Assembly: GCF_021044625.1 (NCBI RefSeq)
Contig: NZ_CP087999.1
Location: 2,497,001 to 2,561,000 of the forward strand
Direction of reading: 5' to 3'
Length of the DNA: 64,000 bases
Source of the DNA: Geomonas sp. RF6
Lineage (GTDB): Bacteria > Desulfobacterota > Desulfuromonadia > Geobacterales > Geobacteraceae
Shown: one piece after another, positions 27,668 through 36,966 of the stretch
Numbering within the stretch: the first letter of the stretch is position 1
How the letters are laid out: each line of letters starts with the position of its first letter
Position numbers and translations under genes: made by a program
Notes under the pieces: generated by a model
The model's database searches: none
What the model saw: the letters and a program-made list of their open reading frames with translations, nothing else
Told to the model about the DNA's origin: nothing

Positions 27668-28228
27668 AGCCAGACGAAAGCGCCCACTCCGCGCAGTGGG
27701 CGAGGCTGTTGACGTCTGCCCATTATTTGTGCAATACGGTAGATGCATCTTCCATACGGGCACTCCAGAATCGTTTTCAACAGGGGGCGCGGGGTTTTTC
27801 AACAGTGTCTGTGGAAAAGCGAAAGGGGCGGGTAAACCGACCTTCGGTTACTGCTTTTCTAGGAGTTCAAGAGCAGCGAACAGTCTGAGACAGAACTCGG
27901 AGGTCCGCCCGAGTACTTGGACAAAGGAATGACAACAACGGAGGAGATGCGGCAGCTCAACGTGTATGCTCGCCCGTTGCTCATTCTCGTCGAGCTGGTG
28001 ATGGCCACCAAGTAGACCGCCGCCATGATGGAGTTGCTTGGAGGTGTAACCGGCAGCGAAGGAAACGGCATGGGATTTCCCCAGAAGTAGGCATTGAGGC
28101 ATAGGCTGAGGTGTCCCCCGGTCATGAGGCTTACAGGGCCAGTGGGACGAGCTTCCACCTTGTTATTTATTAATTGATTCAAAGCGCACAACGCGATAGG
28201 ATAAGCCTCTGAATTAGCGTGGGCAGTC

Positions 28229-30169
28229 ATGCTCTCGATGTGGCTGAGGGGGAACATCTTGAACGGGAACGATGGCAGACATAGTAGCGTCGAAGGCAAG
28301 GTCGTTGTTTACCTGCAGAGCTCGGAAGACGTCCAGATGATCCACGAGGCGCTTGAGGAGGCCGGCGTAGCGTCTGTCGTCTGCGTGGCGCCAGATCACT
28401 TCATTTCTGTCCTCCAGACTGGAGCTGGTGCCGCCATCGTGGGGACGGAGATGCTTACTCCAGCAGTGGTGCCCTTGCTAAGAGACATACTGGAAAAGCA
28501 ACCTTCCTGGTCCTACCTCCCCCTCTTCATTCTTTTAACCGATGACACAGACAATTCCCCAGACTGCGACTGCTTTATCGGGGATGTCGAGTATATCGCT
28601 CGTCCCACCCAGGCCCGTACACTGGTTCCCCGCATTGGCGCAGCGCTCAGGAGAAGACAACGCCAATACAAGGTCAGAGACGAGGTTCTGGCTCTCAAGT
28701 ACTCCGAAAACCGTTACCGCACCCTGTTCAATTCCATCGTCGAGGGCTTCTGCATCATCAGAATGATCTTCGACGACAGCGGAAAGCCGATCGACTATCT
28801 CTTTCTCGAGACCAACGCGGCATTCGAGCGATATACCGGCCTGCACGCGCGGGGAGAAACCCTGCGCGACTTGGCCCCTATGCACGAAGAGCAGTGGCTT
28901 GAGGCATACGGGCGAGTGGCGCTCACAGGTGAACCTGCACGGTTTGTAAGTCACGCCTCGCAGCTGGATCGGTGGTTCGAGGTGTACGCTTTTCGGCATG
29001 GTCCCCCGGAGAAGGGGGAGTTGGCCGTTCTCTTCAGCGACATCACTGAAAGGAAAACGGCTGAGGATGCCGCCCGAAGTTCCGAGGGGCGGTTCGCAAA
29101 AATATTCAACTTCGCCCCGGCATTGATCGGCATCACTACGCTCGAAGAGGGCAGAATAATCGATGTGAACGACAATGCGCTGCAGTTTCTGGGGTATGCC
29201 AGGGCTGAGGTTCTGGGGAGAACGACTCAGGAGATCGGCCTGTGGGGGGATGAACAGGACCGGGCCCGGATAATACGGGCGGTCGAGGAGCATGCGGGTT
29301 CCATCCGCAACCTCGAGATCACCTATCGGGGGAAAAGCGGAGCCGTTTTCACCGGCCTCTACTCGGCCGAGATCATTGATTTCGACCACAATCGCTATCT
29401 GCTCAGCATGGTCCAGGACATCACCGATCTAAAAGGTGCGCAGGAGGAAATTGAACGGCTGAATCGAGATCTGGAGAGCCAGGTGGCGGAGCTTAAGGAG
29501 GCGAACACAGAGCTCGAGGCGTTCAACCGCATGGTCTCGCACGACCTGCGCCAGCCGCTCAACCGCATGGGGCTTTTAATCCAGGCTGTTGAGATGCTTT
29601 GCGGAGAGGCGCTTAGTGAGGAATGCAAAGACCACGTTCGCGGCATTTACCAGAGAACGCTGGCGATGAACGACCTCATTACCAGCCTGCTCAACTTCTC
29701 AAATTCAACAAGAGTGGAATTGCGTCGCGAGCTTATTGATATAACCGATATGGCAAAAGACGTCGCAGCGGAAGTCACATTCAACGCCCCGGGCCGCGGG
29801 ATTACTTTCCGCGCTGCTGAGGGGATGGTGACCCATGCCGACCGCGGACTGATACGCGCGGTCCTGCAGAACCTCATCGGGAATGCCTGGAAGTACACCA
29901 GCATGCGTGTCGACGCGGTCATCGAGGTCGGCGTCACGGAGTTCGAGGGAAGGGAGACGTTTTACGTCAGGGACAACGGCATGGGGTTCGACATGGCGCA
30001 GGCAGGCGAACTCTTCGCTCCCTTCAAGAGGCTTCCCGGAGTTGAGGAATACATAGGTTTCGGTATCGGCCTCGCTACAGTCGAGCGTATCATCCGTCGG
30101 CATGGAGGCTGTGTCTGGGCCGAGTCCGAGCCCGATCGGGGTGCGACTTTCTACTTCACCCTGCCGTAG
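28229..30169 (+). CDS. pseudo-receiver / PAS / PAS histidine kinase (paralogue of 18881-20797)
   Basis: This 646-residue soluble kinase is colinear with the KaiC-linked kinase: a receiver-like N-terminal domain without an obvious phosphorylatable Asp (GAAIVGTEML), two PAS domains, a coiled coil, then HisKA (MVSHDLRQPLNR) and ATPase motifs (NLIGNAWKYT, VRDNGMGFDM, GFGIGLATV). Long stretches are identical in both proteins. The start is uncertain: the ATG at 28229 or a TTG at 28262 preceded by GAGGGGG. No KaiC gene is next to it. It converges on another kinase gene only 3 bases away. Confidence 0.88.
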   Translation: MLSMWLRGNILNGNDGRHSSVEGKVVVYLQSSEDVQMIHEALEEAGVASVVCVAPDHFISVLQTGAGAAIVGTEMLTPAVVPLLRDILEKQPSWSYLPLFILLTDDTDNSPDCDCFIGDVEYIARPTQARTLVPRIGAALRRRQRQYKVRDEVLALKYSENRYRTLFNSIVEGFCIIRMIFDDSGKPIDYLFLETNAAFERYTGLHARGETLRDLAPMHEEQWLEAYGRVALTGEPARFVSHASQLDRWFEVYAFRHGPPEKGELAVLFSDITERKTAEDAARSSEGRFAKIFNFAPALIGITTLEEGRIIDVNDNALQFLGYARAEVLGRTTQEIGLWGDEQDRARIIRAVEEHAGSIRNLEITYRGKSGAVFTGLYSAEIIDFDHNRYLLSMVQDITDLKGAQEEIERLNRDLESQVAELKEANTELEAFNRMVSHDLRQPLNRMGLLIQAVEMLCGEALSEECKDHVRGIYQRTLAMNDLITSLLNFSNSTRVELRRELIDITDMAKDVAAEVTFNAPGRGITFRAAEGMVTHADRGLIRAVLQNLIGNAWKYTSMRVDAVIEVGVTEFEGRETFYVRDNGMGFDMAQAGELFAPFKRLPGVEEYIGFGIGLATVERIIRRHGGCVWAESEPDRGATFYFTLP

Positions 30170-30172
30170 AGG

Positions 30173-31558
30173 CTAAACCTTAATGATAAAGCTGGCCCCG
30201 CCGGGGACGTTTTCCACCATCAAGGACCCGCTCATGCTCCTTTCGATTATCATTTTCGACATGTAAAGTCCGATGCCCGTGCCCTTGCCGGGCTCCTTCG
30301 TGGTGAAGTACGGGTCGAATATCTTTTCCACGATGTCCTCCGGTATTCCCCCGGCGTTATCAGTGATCCGGACCATCGATTTCTCGCCTTCGGAACCGAT
30401 CTCCACCCTGATCGCACGATCGTTGACCTGCCGCGAGGCAAAGGCATCCAGTGCATTCATGAAGATATTGAGGATGACCTGGGAATACTCCCGTGGAAAC
30501 CCCGTAAGTATCGGCTTCGAGCCCGAGACTGTTACCTTGATTTCGGCGCCGTCCAGGACGGCGGAGAGGAGCGCAACCGTCCGGTGGACCATCTCTGCGA
30601 TACAAAACGGCACCTTCGCCTTGGTCGGGCTGAAAAAATGCCGGAAATTATCTATCGTCTCGGACATGTGGTTTATCGCCGCCATCATTTTGCCGACGTT
30701 ACCATTGATATACTCATCGTCCACCCCGCCCGCACTGAAGGTGGCGGGTATGTCCTGTGCGAGCAGCGCCATTAGGTTCAGCGGCTGCCTCCATTGGTGA
30801 GCGATATTGCTGATCATTTCCCCCATCGCTGCCAGTCGGCTCTGCTGCAGCAGCATGTGCTCGCGCAGCCTGAGCTGCTCTGATACGCTCAGCCGATCCG
30901 CCGTCTCTTTTTGCAGCTTCTCGTAGGCTTCGCGCAGTTCCCCGTGCTGGGCTTTCAGCCTCTCCTCCGCGTCGAGACGCGCCGCAACCTCGGAAGTCAA
31001 AGCGGCGCGCTCCAGCACCAGGGCTTCTTCGGCCTTGATTCTCACGGCGATTTCCGTTCGGAGCTGGATTTCCGTCATTACGGCATAGGACAGCTTGGCA
31101 ACTATGGAAATCTCTTCTTCCGTCCATTGCCTCGGCTTACCGTCGATGACGCAGAAGGATCCGAGGATGTACCCATCGGCGGTTACCAGTGGCATGCCGA
31201 GGTAGGCGATGACGTTTAAGTCTTTAACCGCGAGGTTGTCCCTGAAGAGCGGGTCCTGTCGCGCGTCCTCGATCACCAGCGGCTTCCCGGCAACGCGGTT
31301 GTACTTGCAGAATGAGTGTGTCAGAGGTGTCTCACGCTGGGCTTGCCAGGGCTCCGGCAGGCCGATGCAGCTCTTGAAGAACTGGCGGTCGGCATCTACC
31401 AGAGATACGAGCGCTACTGGCGCATGCAAGCTCCGCGTCGCCAGCCATGCAAGGCGGTCGAATGCCTCCTCCGTCGGCGTATCCAGAAGGGCTACAGCCC
31501 GCAAAGCTGCCAGCCTTTCCGGATCCGCTACATGTTCTGAAACATCGAATTGGTTCAT
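30173..31558 (-). CDS. GAF-domain sensor histidine kinase
   Basis: The start at 31558 (MNQFDVSEH, with GGAGAG upstream) gives 461 residues. The N-terminal GAF domain (about 30-165) has the typical [15 protein letters not shown] and [14 protein letters not shown] motifs of this kinase group. A long coiled coil (about 170-225) and the kinase core follow: His in [11 protein letters not shown] (about 247), [14 protein letters not shown] and [10 protein letters not shown]. No transmembrane segment is seen, so it is cytoplasmic. It is convergent with the preceding kinase gene; the response regulator is not local. Confidence 0.92.
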   Translation of the reverse strand: MNQFDVSEHVADPERLAALRAVALLDTPTEEAFDRLAWLATRSLHAPVALVSLVDADRQFFKSCIGLPEPWQAQRETPLTHSFCKYNRVAGKPLVIEDARQDPLFRDNLAVKDLNVIAYLGMPLVTADGYILGSFCVIDGKPRQWTEEEISIVAKLSYAVMTEIQLRTEIAVRIKAEEALVLERAALTSEVAARLDAEERLKAQHGELREAYEKLQKETADRLSVSEQLRLREHMLLQQSRLAAMGEMISNIAHQWRQPLNLMALLAQDIPATFSAGGVDDEYINGNVGKMMAAINHMSETIDNFRHFFSPTKAKVPFCIAEMVHRTVALLSAVLDGAEIKVTVSGSKPILTGFPREYSQVILNIFMNALDAFASRQVNDRAIRVEIGSEGEKSMVRITDNAGGIPEDIVEKIFDPYFTTKEPGKGTGIGLYMSKMIIERSMSGSLMVENVPGGASFIIKV

Positions 31559-31573
31559 GGACGCTCTCTCCAA

Positions 31574-32077
31574 GCGGCGCCGTACCCGCCGTTACCGTCC
31601 GCAACCCCATTAATATTTTAGAGTAGAGATGACGCAGTGCCAAGATGTTCGATAGCTGGCTGGCAACCCCCTCACGAGTAGACAGGGGCCATCCGGCTAA
31701 GATAATCTGCAGAAGGGGGCTGCGTTTGAGCTGGTCCTGTCTGACATAAAATCTACTGGCCCATTATTCGGGTTAACGTCGCAGGCTCCTAATCTAGATG
31801 GTATTGCTGGGAAAATAAAGGCTGCATCAACAAAAGCCCCGGACGGTAGTAGGCGGTACTACTAGTCTATCAAGGATGCGCCCCCCACTACTCCCCCTTT
31901 TGCAAAGCCTTAGGGTATGCTGCAGGTATGTTCAGGTGTGACAACAAGGCATTATCCGAAGCAGGGTTCTCGGTGCCTCTACACATGAAGGAGTTGCCGC
32001 CTTTTCGGTAGCTAAATCTTTTTCGCGGGGGGGCAGCGCTGTAAATGTGAGTCATTATCTTGGCAATATAGATTTGT
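31574..32077. other. intergenic stretch without a supported gene
   Basis: About 500 bases separate the kinase gene from the integrase. I see no coding frame, tRNA or strong hairpin; the composition is mixed. Confidence 0.35.
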
Positions 32078-33316
32078 TCAGGCCGTCATGTCCTCTTGCG
32101 CGTGTCGCTCCGCTCCAGTTCTGAGTGCGTCCAAGTAGTTAGCCCACATCTGCATCATGCCGTGTCGTAATGCTAAATCCTCTGCTTGGTCGTACCCCTG
32201 CTTGTGCGAGCGACTTGTTTTCTCCTCAAGCTGTTGCGCAATGATATGCGGGCTCACTTTGAAGATGTCTTGAAGAACCGTCCGCGCCATGGAACGGAAT
32301 CGCTCTCCAAAAATGAGTTCTTCTTCAAACCCCATTACCCGTAATGCAGCACTGACTGCGCTATTACTAATACAACGGGTGTGCGATCTGGCAGAGCTGA
32401 AAACGTATTCACTTTTTTCAGTTAGAGGCCGAACATTCCGCAGGATGGCCATAGCTTGATTTGATAGAGGGACAATACGTGAGATTCCTTCGTTCGCCCT
32501 TTCAGGTTGGACATGCCACCGTTTTGTCTCGAAGTCGATATCGATCCACTTCGCGTGTCGAAGTTCTACAGGGAGAGCTAATACAAGGAAAGCAAACTGC
32601 AAGGCATATTTAACGATACGGGAGCCTTCGTACCCATCGATCAAACGTAGAACGGCCTGTACTTCTTTAGGCTCAGCAGGAGGTACAGATTCCCATCTCG
32701 TCTTTTTCTTGTACTTACTCTGCAAAGCTCCACGCAAGTCATTGACAGGGTTGAAGAGAGCCCTTTTTGTTGCAAAGGCATAGCAGAAGATTCCATCACA
32801 GGCAGTCCTGATACGGTGCGCCATATTGAGGCACCGAAGCTCAATTCGACGCAGGACCGCCAGAACTTCGGACGCTGTAATTTCGGAAATTTGATGGTTG
32901 CCGATAAATGGAAACACATCCTTTTCGAGGCGGGATAAAAGGTCGGGAGCATCTGACCAGCGAGACTGGTTTTTCTCGTACCACTCCCTAGCCACCATTT
33001 CAAACGTATTAAGAGGTGTTTGTGCCTTAGCTGCCTTTTCTGCCTTCTTCACACTGCCAGGATCGACGTGATGCGCCAAGTGCTCTTTTGCCTGGTCCCT
33101 CAATACCCGCGCCTGTTCCAATGGGACAGCGGGGTAAGCCCCGAGGGCGAGAAGCTTCTGCTTGCGGTCGAAACGGTATTGGAAGCGCCATAACTTCCCG
33201 CCTGACTTGGTAACCAGCAGATGCAGGCCCTGGCCATCTGACAACTTGTAGTCCCTGTCTCTCGGCGTCGCACTTTCCACCTGAGAGTCCGACAGTGGCT
33301 GAATCCGCTTTGGCAT
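32078..33316 (-). CDS. P4-type tyrosine recombinase (integrase)
   Basis: This 412-residue protein has the N-terminal arm-type DNA-binding domain of P4-like integrases (DUF4102; KLSDGQGLHLLVTKSGGKLWRF...LALGAYPAVPL), a SAM-like core-binding domain (about 100-200) and the catalytic domain (about 205-395). The catalytic Arg is poorly conserved: ALPVELRHAKW stands where the family has a T(G/A)xRxxE motif, and the C-terminal H-x-x-R and Tyr region (SHKQGYD...) is atypical. It lies 230 bases from the 3' end of tRNA-Thr, the usual target of this family. Confidence 0.88.
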   Translation of the reverse strand: MPKRIQPLSDSQVESATPRDRDYKLSDGQGLHLLVTKSGGKLWRFQYRFDRKQKLLALGAYPAVPLEQARVLRDQAKEHLAHHVDPGSVKKAEKAAKAQTPLNTFEMVAREWYEKNQSRWSDAPDLLSRLEKDVFPFIGNHQISEITASEVLAVLRRIELRCLNMAHRIRTACDGIFCYAFATKRALFNPVNDLRGALQSKYKKKTRWESVPPAEPKEVQAVLRLIDGYEGSRIVKYALQFAFLVLALPVELRHAKWIDIDFETKRWHVQPERANEGISRIVPLSNQAMAILRNVRPLTEKSEYVFSSARSHTRCISNSAVSAALRVMGFEEELIFGERFRSMARTVLQDIFKVSPHIIAQQLEEKTSRSHKQGYDQAEDLALRHGMMQMWANYLDALRTGAERHAQEDMTA

Positions 33317-33329
33317 TGCCCGATCTCCT

Positions 33330-33393
33330 TTTTGGTGGATCCGTCTTTTGGTGGTATCCGGCTTTTGGTGGTATCTATGTTTTTGGTGGTATC
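33330..33393. repeat. four spaced direct repeats beside the integrase
   Basis: Copies of TTTTGGTGGTATC begin at about 33330 (variant TTTTGGTGGATCC), 33346, 33363 and 33381, spaced 16, 17 and 18 bases apart. They lie between the integrase start and the tRNA attachment site. They could be arm-type binding sites for the integrase or its excision factor (inference). Confidence 0.7.
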
Positions 33394-33485
33394 AGGCTGG
33401 GAGCTAAAAGAGGATACCCCCAAAATTGCCCTAAAGTGCTACGGATTTCCTTCGGTCCACATGGACATCTCTGGACAACATACGC

Positions 33486-33512
33486 AAAAAAGGCCCCGTG
33501 ATTTCGGGGCCT
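33486..33512 (-). terminator. Rho-independent terminator of tRNA-Thr
   Basis: On the minus strand a GGCCCC hairpin stem with a 6-base loop is followed by TTTTTT, 35 bases beyond the tRNA 3' end. Confidence 0.85.
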
Positions 33513-33546
33513 TTCGCGTTTTACTGTTTCCTGTCGGATTGTTGTT

Positions 33547-33622
33547 TGGAGCCGATTGTCGGAATCGAACCGACGACCTCATCATTACGAGTGATGTGCT
33601 CTACCAACTGAGCTAAATCGGC
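33547..33622 (-). tRNA. tRNA-Thr (anticodon CGT)
   Basis: The 76-base sequence folds as a cloverleaf: acceptor GCCGATT/AATCGGC, D-loop AGTTGGTA, anticodon arm CATCA-CTCGTAA-TGATG with anticodon CGT, T-arm GTCGG-TTCGATT-CCGAC, and a genome-encoded CCA end. It reads ACG codons. Its 3' end faces the P4-type integrase gene and is the likely attachment site of the island to the left. Confidence 0.97.
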
Positions 33623-33677
33623 TTGTCTTCTCTTTTCGCTGCCTTAGGAGGTGTGCCCCCTTCTTAGCCGCCCTAGA

Positions 33678-33706
33678 CTTTTACCGGAAAAAGTACCGCT
33701 CGTCAA
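33678..33706 (-). promoter_or_regulatory. promoter of tRNA-Thr
   Basis: On the minus strand TTGACG and TAAAAG are separated by 17 bases, about 50 bases upstream of the tRNA 5' end. Confidence 0.55.
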
Positions 33707-33760
33707 TTAGATTCTGCCGCCGACGGGCGCTGGGGGCGGCTCTGCAAGGGTCAAGGCGAA

Positions 33761-33803
33761 CCCCATCCCCACCCTGTCCCTCCCCTTGAAAGGGAGGGGA
33801 CGT
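33761..33803. repeat. G/C palindromic intergenic repeat, family 1
   Basis: The unit reads CACCCTGTCCCTCCCC, a short loop, then GGGAGGGGACGTG. The same family is found at 42826-42870 (inverted) and 42895-42942. It is REP-like. Confidence 0.7.
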
Positions 33804-33853
33804 GCCACCGGGTGTGCGGGCTGAAGATGAGGGGGCAGAGGATGAGGGGTAAA

Positions 33854-33882
33854 GGGGACTGGCACCTGCGGAGCCAGTCCCC
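33854..33882 (-). terminator. hairpin after thiC
   Basis: A 10-bp stem (GGGGACTGGC with GCCAGTCCCC) and a 9-base loop lie 21 bases beyond the thiC stop; TTTACC follows on the minus strand, a short T run. Confidence 0.6.
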
Positions 33883-33902
33883 TGCTGCGGAGCCAGTCCA
33901 CC

Positions 33903-35210
33903 CTACACTGCTGCCTGCTTCTTTTCCTTCTCGGTGGCGTCGTCCATTACCTTGTAGGCGCAGAACTCGCCGCACATGGTGCAGGCGCCGTGGTCGGCTA
34001 CGCCGGACTCGGCGCGCAGGCGGCGCGCCTTCTCGGGGTCGATGGCGAGTGCAAACTGCCCTTCCCAGTCGAGTTTTTTGCGGCAGGCCGCCATCTTGTC
34101 GTCCTTTTCCCGCGCGCCTTTCACCCCCTTCACGATGTCGGCGGCGTGGGCGGCGATGCGGCAGGCGATCACCCCTTCCTTTACATCCTCCACGGTCGGC
34201 AGCCTCAGGTGCTCGCTCGGGGTGACGTAGCAGAGGAAGTCGGCCCCTGCGGCGGCGGCAATCGTCCCGCCGATGGCGGAGGTGATGTGGTCGTAGCCGG
34301 GGGCGATGTCGGTCACCAGCGGCCCCAAAACGTAGAAGGGCGCGCCGTGGCACAGCCTCTTCTGCAGGAGGATGTTCGCCTCGATCTGGTTGATCGCCAT
34401 GTGCCCCGGCCCTTCGATCATGACCTGCACCCCGAACTCCTGCGCCCGCTGGGTGAGCTCGCCCAGCAGGATGAGCTCGTGGATCTGCGCGCGGTCGGTG
34501 GCGTCGGCGAGGCACCCGGGACGGAAGCCGTCACCGAGCGAAAGGGTGATGTCGTATGCCTTCGCGATCTCCAGAAGGCGGTCGAAGTGCTCGAAAAGCG
34601 GGTTTTCCTGGTTGTTGTGCGCCATCCACTCGATGGTGAAGGCGCCGCCGCGCGAGACGACATCCATGATCCGCCCCTCGCGGCGCATCCGCTCGACCGT
34701 CGCCCGCGTCACACCGCAGTGCACGGTGATGAAGTCGACGCCGTCCTCGGCATGTTTCAGGATCCCCTGGAACATCTCCTCCACGGTCATCTCCACAATC
34801 GCCTTCTTCTGTCTGCGCACCGCGTCGAGCGCCGCCTGGTACAGCGGGACGGTGCCGATGCAGGCGCTGGTATGCGCGATGACGGCGCGGCGGATCTCGT
34901 CGACGGGGCCGCCGGTGGAGAGGTCCATGATGGCGTCGGCGCCGTTTGCCACCGCCACCCGCGCCTTCTCCAGCTCCTTCTCGATGTCGGTGTCGTCGGC
35001 GGAGCTGCCGATGTTCGCGTTCACCTTCGTGCGCAGACCCTTCCCGACGGCGAGGGGAATCCCGTTGGTGTGGACGTTGTTGTGGCAGATGATGATCGTC
35101 CCTTCGGCGATGCCGGCGCGGATGAACTCCGGCTCCACCCCTTCGGCGGCCGCGGCGGTCCTCATCTTCTCGGTTATTACCCCTTTCCGGGCGTACTCAA
35201 GCTGTGTCAT
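33903..35210 (-). CDS. thiC: phosphomethylpyrimidine synthase (ThiC)
   Basis: ThiC is a radical-SAM enzyme that converts aminoimidazole ribotide to hydroxymethylpyrimidine phosphate for thiamin synthesis. The 435-residue protein shows the conserved core (GTIIICHNNVHTNG, DLSTGG, MIEGPGHMAINQIEAN) and the C-terminal [4Fe-4S] motif CTMCGEFC (about 413-420). Its ATG lies 2 bases after thiED ends, so both are in one operon under the TPP riboswitch. The length is that of the shorter ThiC form. Confidence 0.96.
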   Translation of the reverse strand: MTQLEYARKGVITEKMRTAAAAEGVEPEFIRAGIAEGTIIICHNNVHTNGIPLAVGKGLRTKVNANIGSSADDTDIEKELEKARVAVANGADAIMDLSTGGPVDEIRRAVIAHTSACIGTVPLYQAALDAVRRQKKAIVEMTVEEMFQGILKHAEDGVDFITVHCGVTRATVERMRREGRIMDVVSRGGAFTIEWMAHNNQENPLFEHFDRLLEIAKAYDITLSLGDGFRPGCLADATDRAQIHELILLGELTQRAQEFGVQVMIEGPGHMAINQIEANILLQKRLCHGAPFYVLGPLVTDIAPGYDHITSAIGGTIAAAAGADFLCYVTPSEHLRLPTVEDVKEGVIACRIAAHAADIVKGVKGAREKDDKMAACRKKLDWEGQFALAIDPEKARRLRAESGVADHGACTMCGEFCAYKVMDDATEKEKKQAAV

Positions 35211-35212
35211 GG

Positions 35213-36703
35213 CTACTCCTGGTTCTCTATCGACTGGCCCGCCTGCTCCCTGGCTGCCAGAAAATGGTTCACCGGACCGTGCCCCTTTCCGAGCGGCTGG
35301 GCGAGCCTCAGGGCTGCGGTCACGAATTTCTTTCCTTTTTGCACCGCCACCGGCAGTGGTTCTCCCTGCGCGAGATAGGCAGAGATCGCGGAGGCGAGGG
35401 TGCAGCCGGTGCCGTGGGAATTGCGGGTGAGGGTGCGGGGCGCGGAGAAGCGGTGGTAAGTGGTCCCGTCAAAGAGGATGTCCGTCACCGTCCCGCCGGT
35501 CAGGTGCCCCCCCTTCAGAAGGACGTTTCTCGCGCCCATGAGGTGCAGCTTCCTCGTTGCCCGCTCCATTCCCTCTTCATCGTATATCTCCATCCCGGTG
35601 ATCCGTTCCGCCTCCGGGACGTTCGGCGTGAAGAGGTAGCAGGCGGGAATCAACCGCTGCTTCATGCTATTTAGCGCCACCTTCGCCAGGAGCTCGGTCC
35701 CCCCTTTCGCAGTCATGACCGGATCGAGGACGAGCATGCGCAGCTGGTAACTTTGCAGCGCCTGGGCGAGCGCCAGCGCGATGTCGGCGGAAAAGAGCAT
35801 CCCCACCTTCACCACGTCTATCTGCAGATCGGTCAGCACCGCCTCCAGTTGCTGCGCGACGAAGCTCGCGGGGGGCGCGTGGATCGCGGAGACCCCCTTC
35901 GTGTTCTGGGCAGTCAGCGCGGTGATGACCGAGGCGCCGTAGCTCCCGAGGAGCGTTATCGTCTTCAGGTCCGCCTGGATCCCTGCGCCGCCGCAGGAGT
36001 CGCTCCCGGCAACGGTGAGGACCTTGCCGCGCGGGAAAGGGGCGGTGCGGTTGAAAAGGAGGCAGATCTCGGTGGCCGCCAGTGCCGGCTCGCGCGCTCC
36101 GAGGATCGCGGAGATGACGGCGACCGCGTCGGCGCCGGCGTCGATGACCGCGCCCGCATTGTCCCGGCAGATACCGCCGATCGCCACGACCGGGATGCGC
36201 AGCTGCGCCTTCACCTGCGCCACCATCTGCGGCCCCACGGTGCGGGGGACGTCCTTGCTCCCGGTGGGAAAGATCGCGCCGAGTCCCACATAGTCCGCGC
36301 CCGCTTCCTGCGCTGCCAGCGCCTCCTCCAGGTTGTGGGTGGAGACACCGATGATCCGCTTGTCGCCGAGCATCCTGCGGGCGGCCACGGCATCGCCGTC
36401 GTCCTGCCCGAGGTGGACGCCGTCGGCGTCGAGTTCCAGGGCGAGCTGCACGTGGTCGTTCACGATGAAGGTCGCGCCGTACTGGCGGCAGAGCCATTTG
36501 AGCTCGCTCCCCAGCGCCACCCGGTCGGAGTAGTCGCGGATCTTGTCGCGGTACTGGACGATCTTCACGCCACCCGACAGCGCCTCGCGCACCCGCTCCA
36601 GCAGCCGGTCCCCATCGTCCGTGATGAGGTAGAGACCACAGACGCGGCGCTCGGTGCTGCTGTGGTCCACCACGAGCTTCAGCGATCTTTCGTGTCTGTC
36701 CAT
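35213..36703 (-). CDS. thiED: ThiE-ThiD fusion (thiamin phosphate synthase / HMP kinase)
   Basis: The N-terminal half (about 20-225) is thiamin phosphate synthase ThiE (YRDK, NDHVQLALELDADGVHLGQDD, GLGAIFPTGSK, AIGGI). The C-terminal half (about 230-490) is hydroxymethylpyrimidine/phosphomethylpyrimidine kinase ThiD (VAGSDSCGGAGIQADLK, VLDPVM, THGTGC-like SHGTGCTLASA). The fusion joins the two steps after ThiC. The start at 36703 is preferred because GGGAG lies upstream and it fits the ThiE start; the open frame extends 57 codons further into the riboswitch region, which is not coding. Confidence 0.95.
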   Translation of the reverse strand: MDRHERSLKLVVDHSSTERRVCGLYLITDDGDRLLERVREALSGGVKIVQYRDKIRDYSDRVALGSELKWLCRQYGATFIVNDHVQLALELDADGVHLGQDDGDAVAARRMLGDKRIIGVSTHNLEEALAAQEAGADYVGLGAIFPTGSKDVPRTVGPQMVAQVKAQLRIPVVAIGGICRDNAGAVIDAGADAVAVISAILGAREPALAATEICLLFNRTAPFPRGKVLTVAGSDSCGGAGIQADLKTITLLGSYGASVITALTAQNTKGVSAIHAPPASFVAQQLEAVLTDLQIDVVKVGMLFSADIALALAQALQSYQLRMLVLDPVMTAKGGTELLAKVALNSMKQRLIPACYLFTPNVPEAERITGMEIYDEEGMERATRKLHLMGARNVLLKGGHLTGGTVTDILFDGTTYHRFSAPRTLTRNSHGTGCTLASAISAYLAQGEPLPVAVQKGKKFVTAALRLAQPLGKGHGPVNHFLAAREQAGQSIENQE

Positions 36704-36821
36704 GCCCACTCCCTGCCTGTAGAGGTCCTCACGGAGAGACTTGCGCGCGGAGCTCCCGCTGTCGCCCGGTGATTGGCCAAAGGTGCCGCTTCTGGCGGTA
36801 CTATTGCTTGCGTGGGCGAAT

Positions 36822-36848
36822 AAAAAAACCGTGACGAAGAGGTCACGG
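36822..36848 (-). terminator. riboswitch expression-platform terminator
   Basis: On the minus strand the stem CCGTGAC / GTCACGG is followed by TTTTTTT. It lies about 30 bases after the TPP aptamer and before thiED, so thiamin pyrophosphate probably causes early termination. Confidence 0.88.
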
Positions 36849-36877
36849 CTCCAATCGGGCTGCCTGGGAGACACGCG

Positions 36878-36966
36878 CCGCTTCCCTACGCCGGAGTGAC
36901 CCGGATCAGGTTCAAAGGGTTTCAGGCAGTGCCTGTCTCAGCTCTTGCGAACTCCCCCAGCTGGCA
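36878..36966 (-). promoter_or_regulatory. TPP riboswitch (THI element)
   Basis: On the minus strand the conserved parts are GAGCTGAGAC and then TTTGAACCTGATCCGGG...CCGGCGTAGGGAA. These are the pyrimidine- and pyrophosphate-sensing helices of the TPP aptamer. It sits upstream of thiED-thiC with a terminator between. Confidence 0.95.

Larger units (their letters stand above)
27273..28228. other. mosaic of mobile-element remnants, no intact gene
   Basis: Apart from the ISL3/integrase chimera at 27389-27598 and the ISL3 end at 27646-27667, I find nothing coding in this 950-base stretch. Open frames between 27600 and 28100 have no ribosome binding sites or recognisable sequence. Confidence 0.4.

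Noticed and set aside
33330-33393. CRISPR array
   Set aside because: The repeats are only 13 bases with gaps of 3-5 bases, and no cas genes are present.
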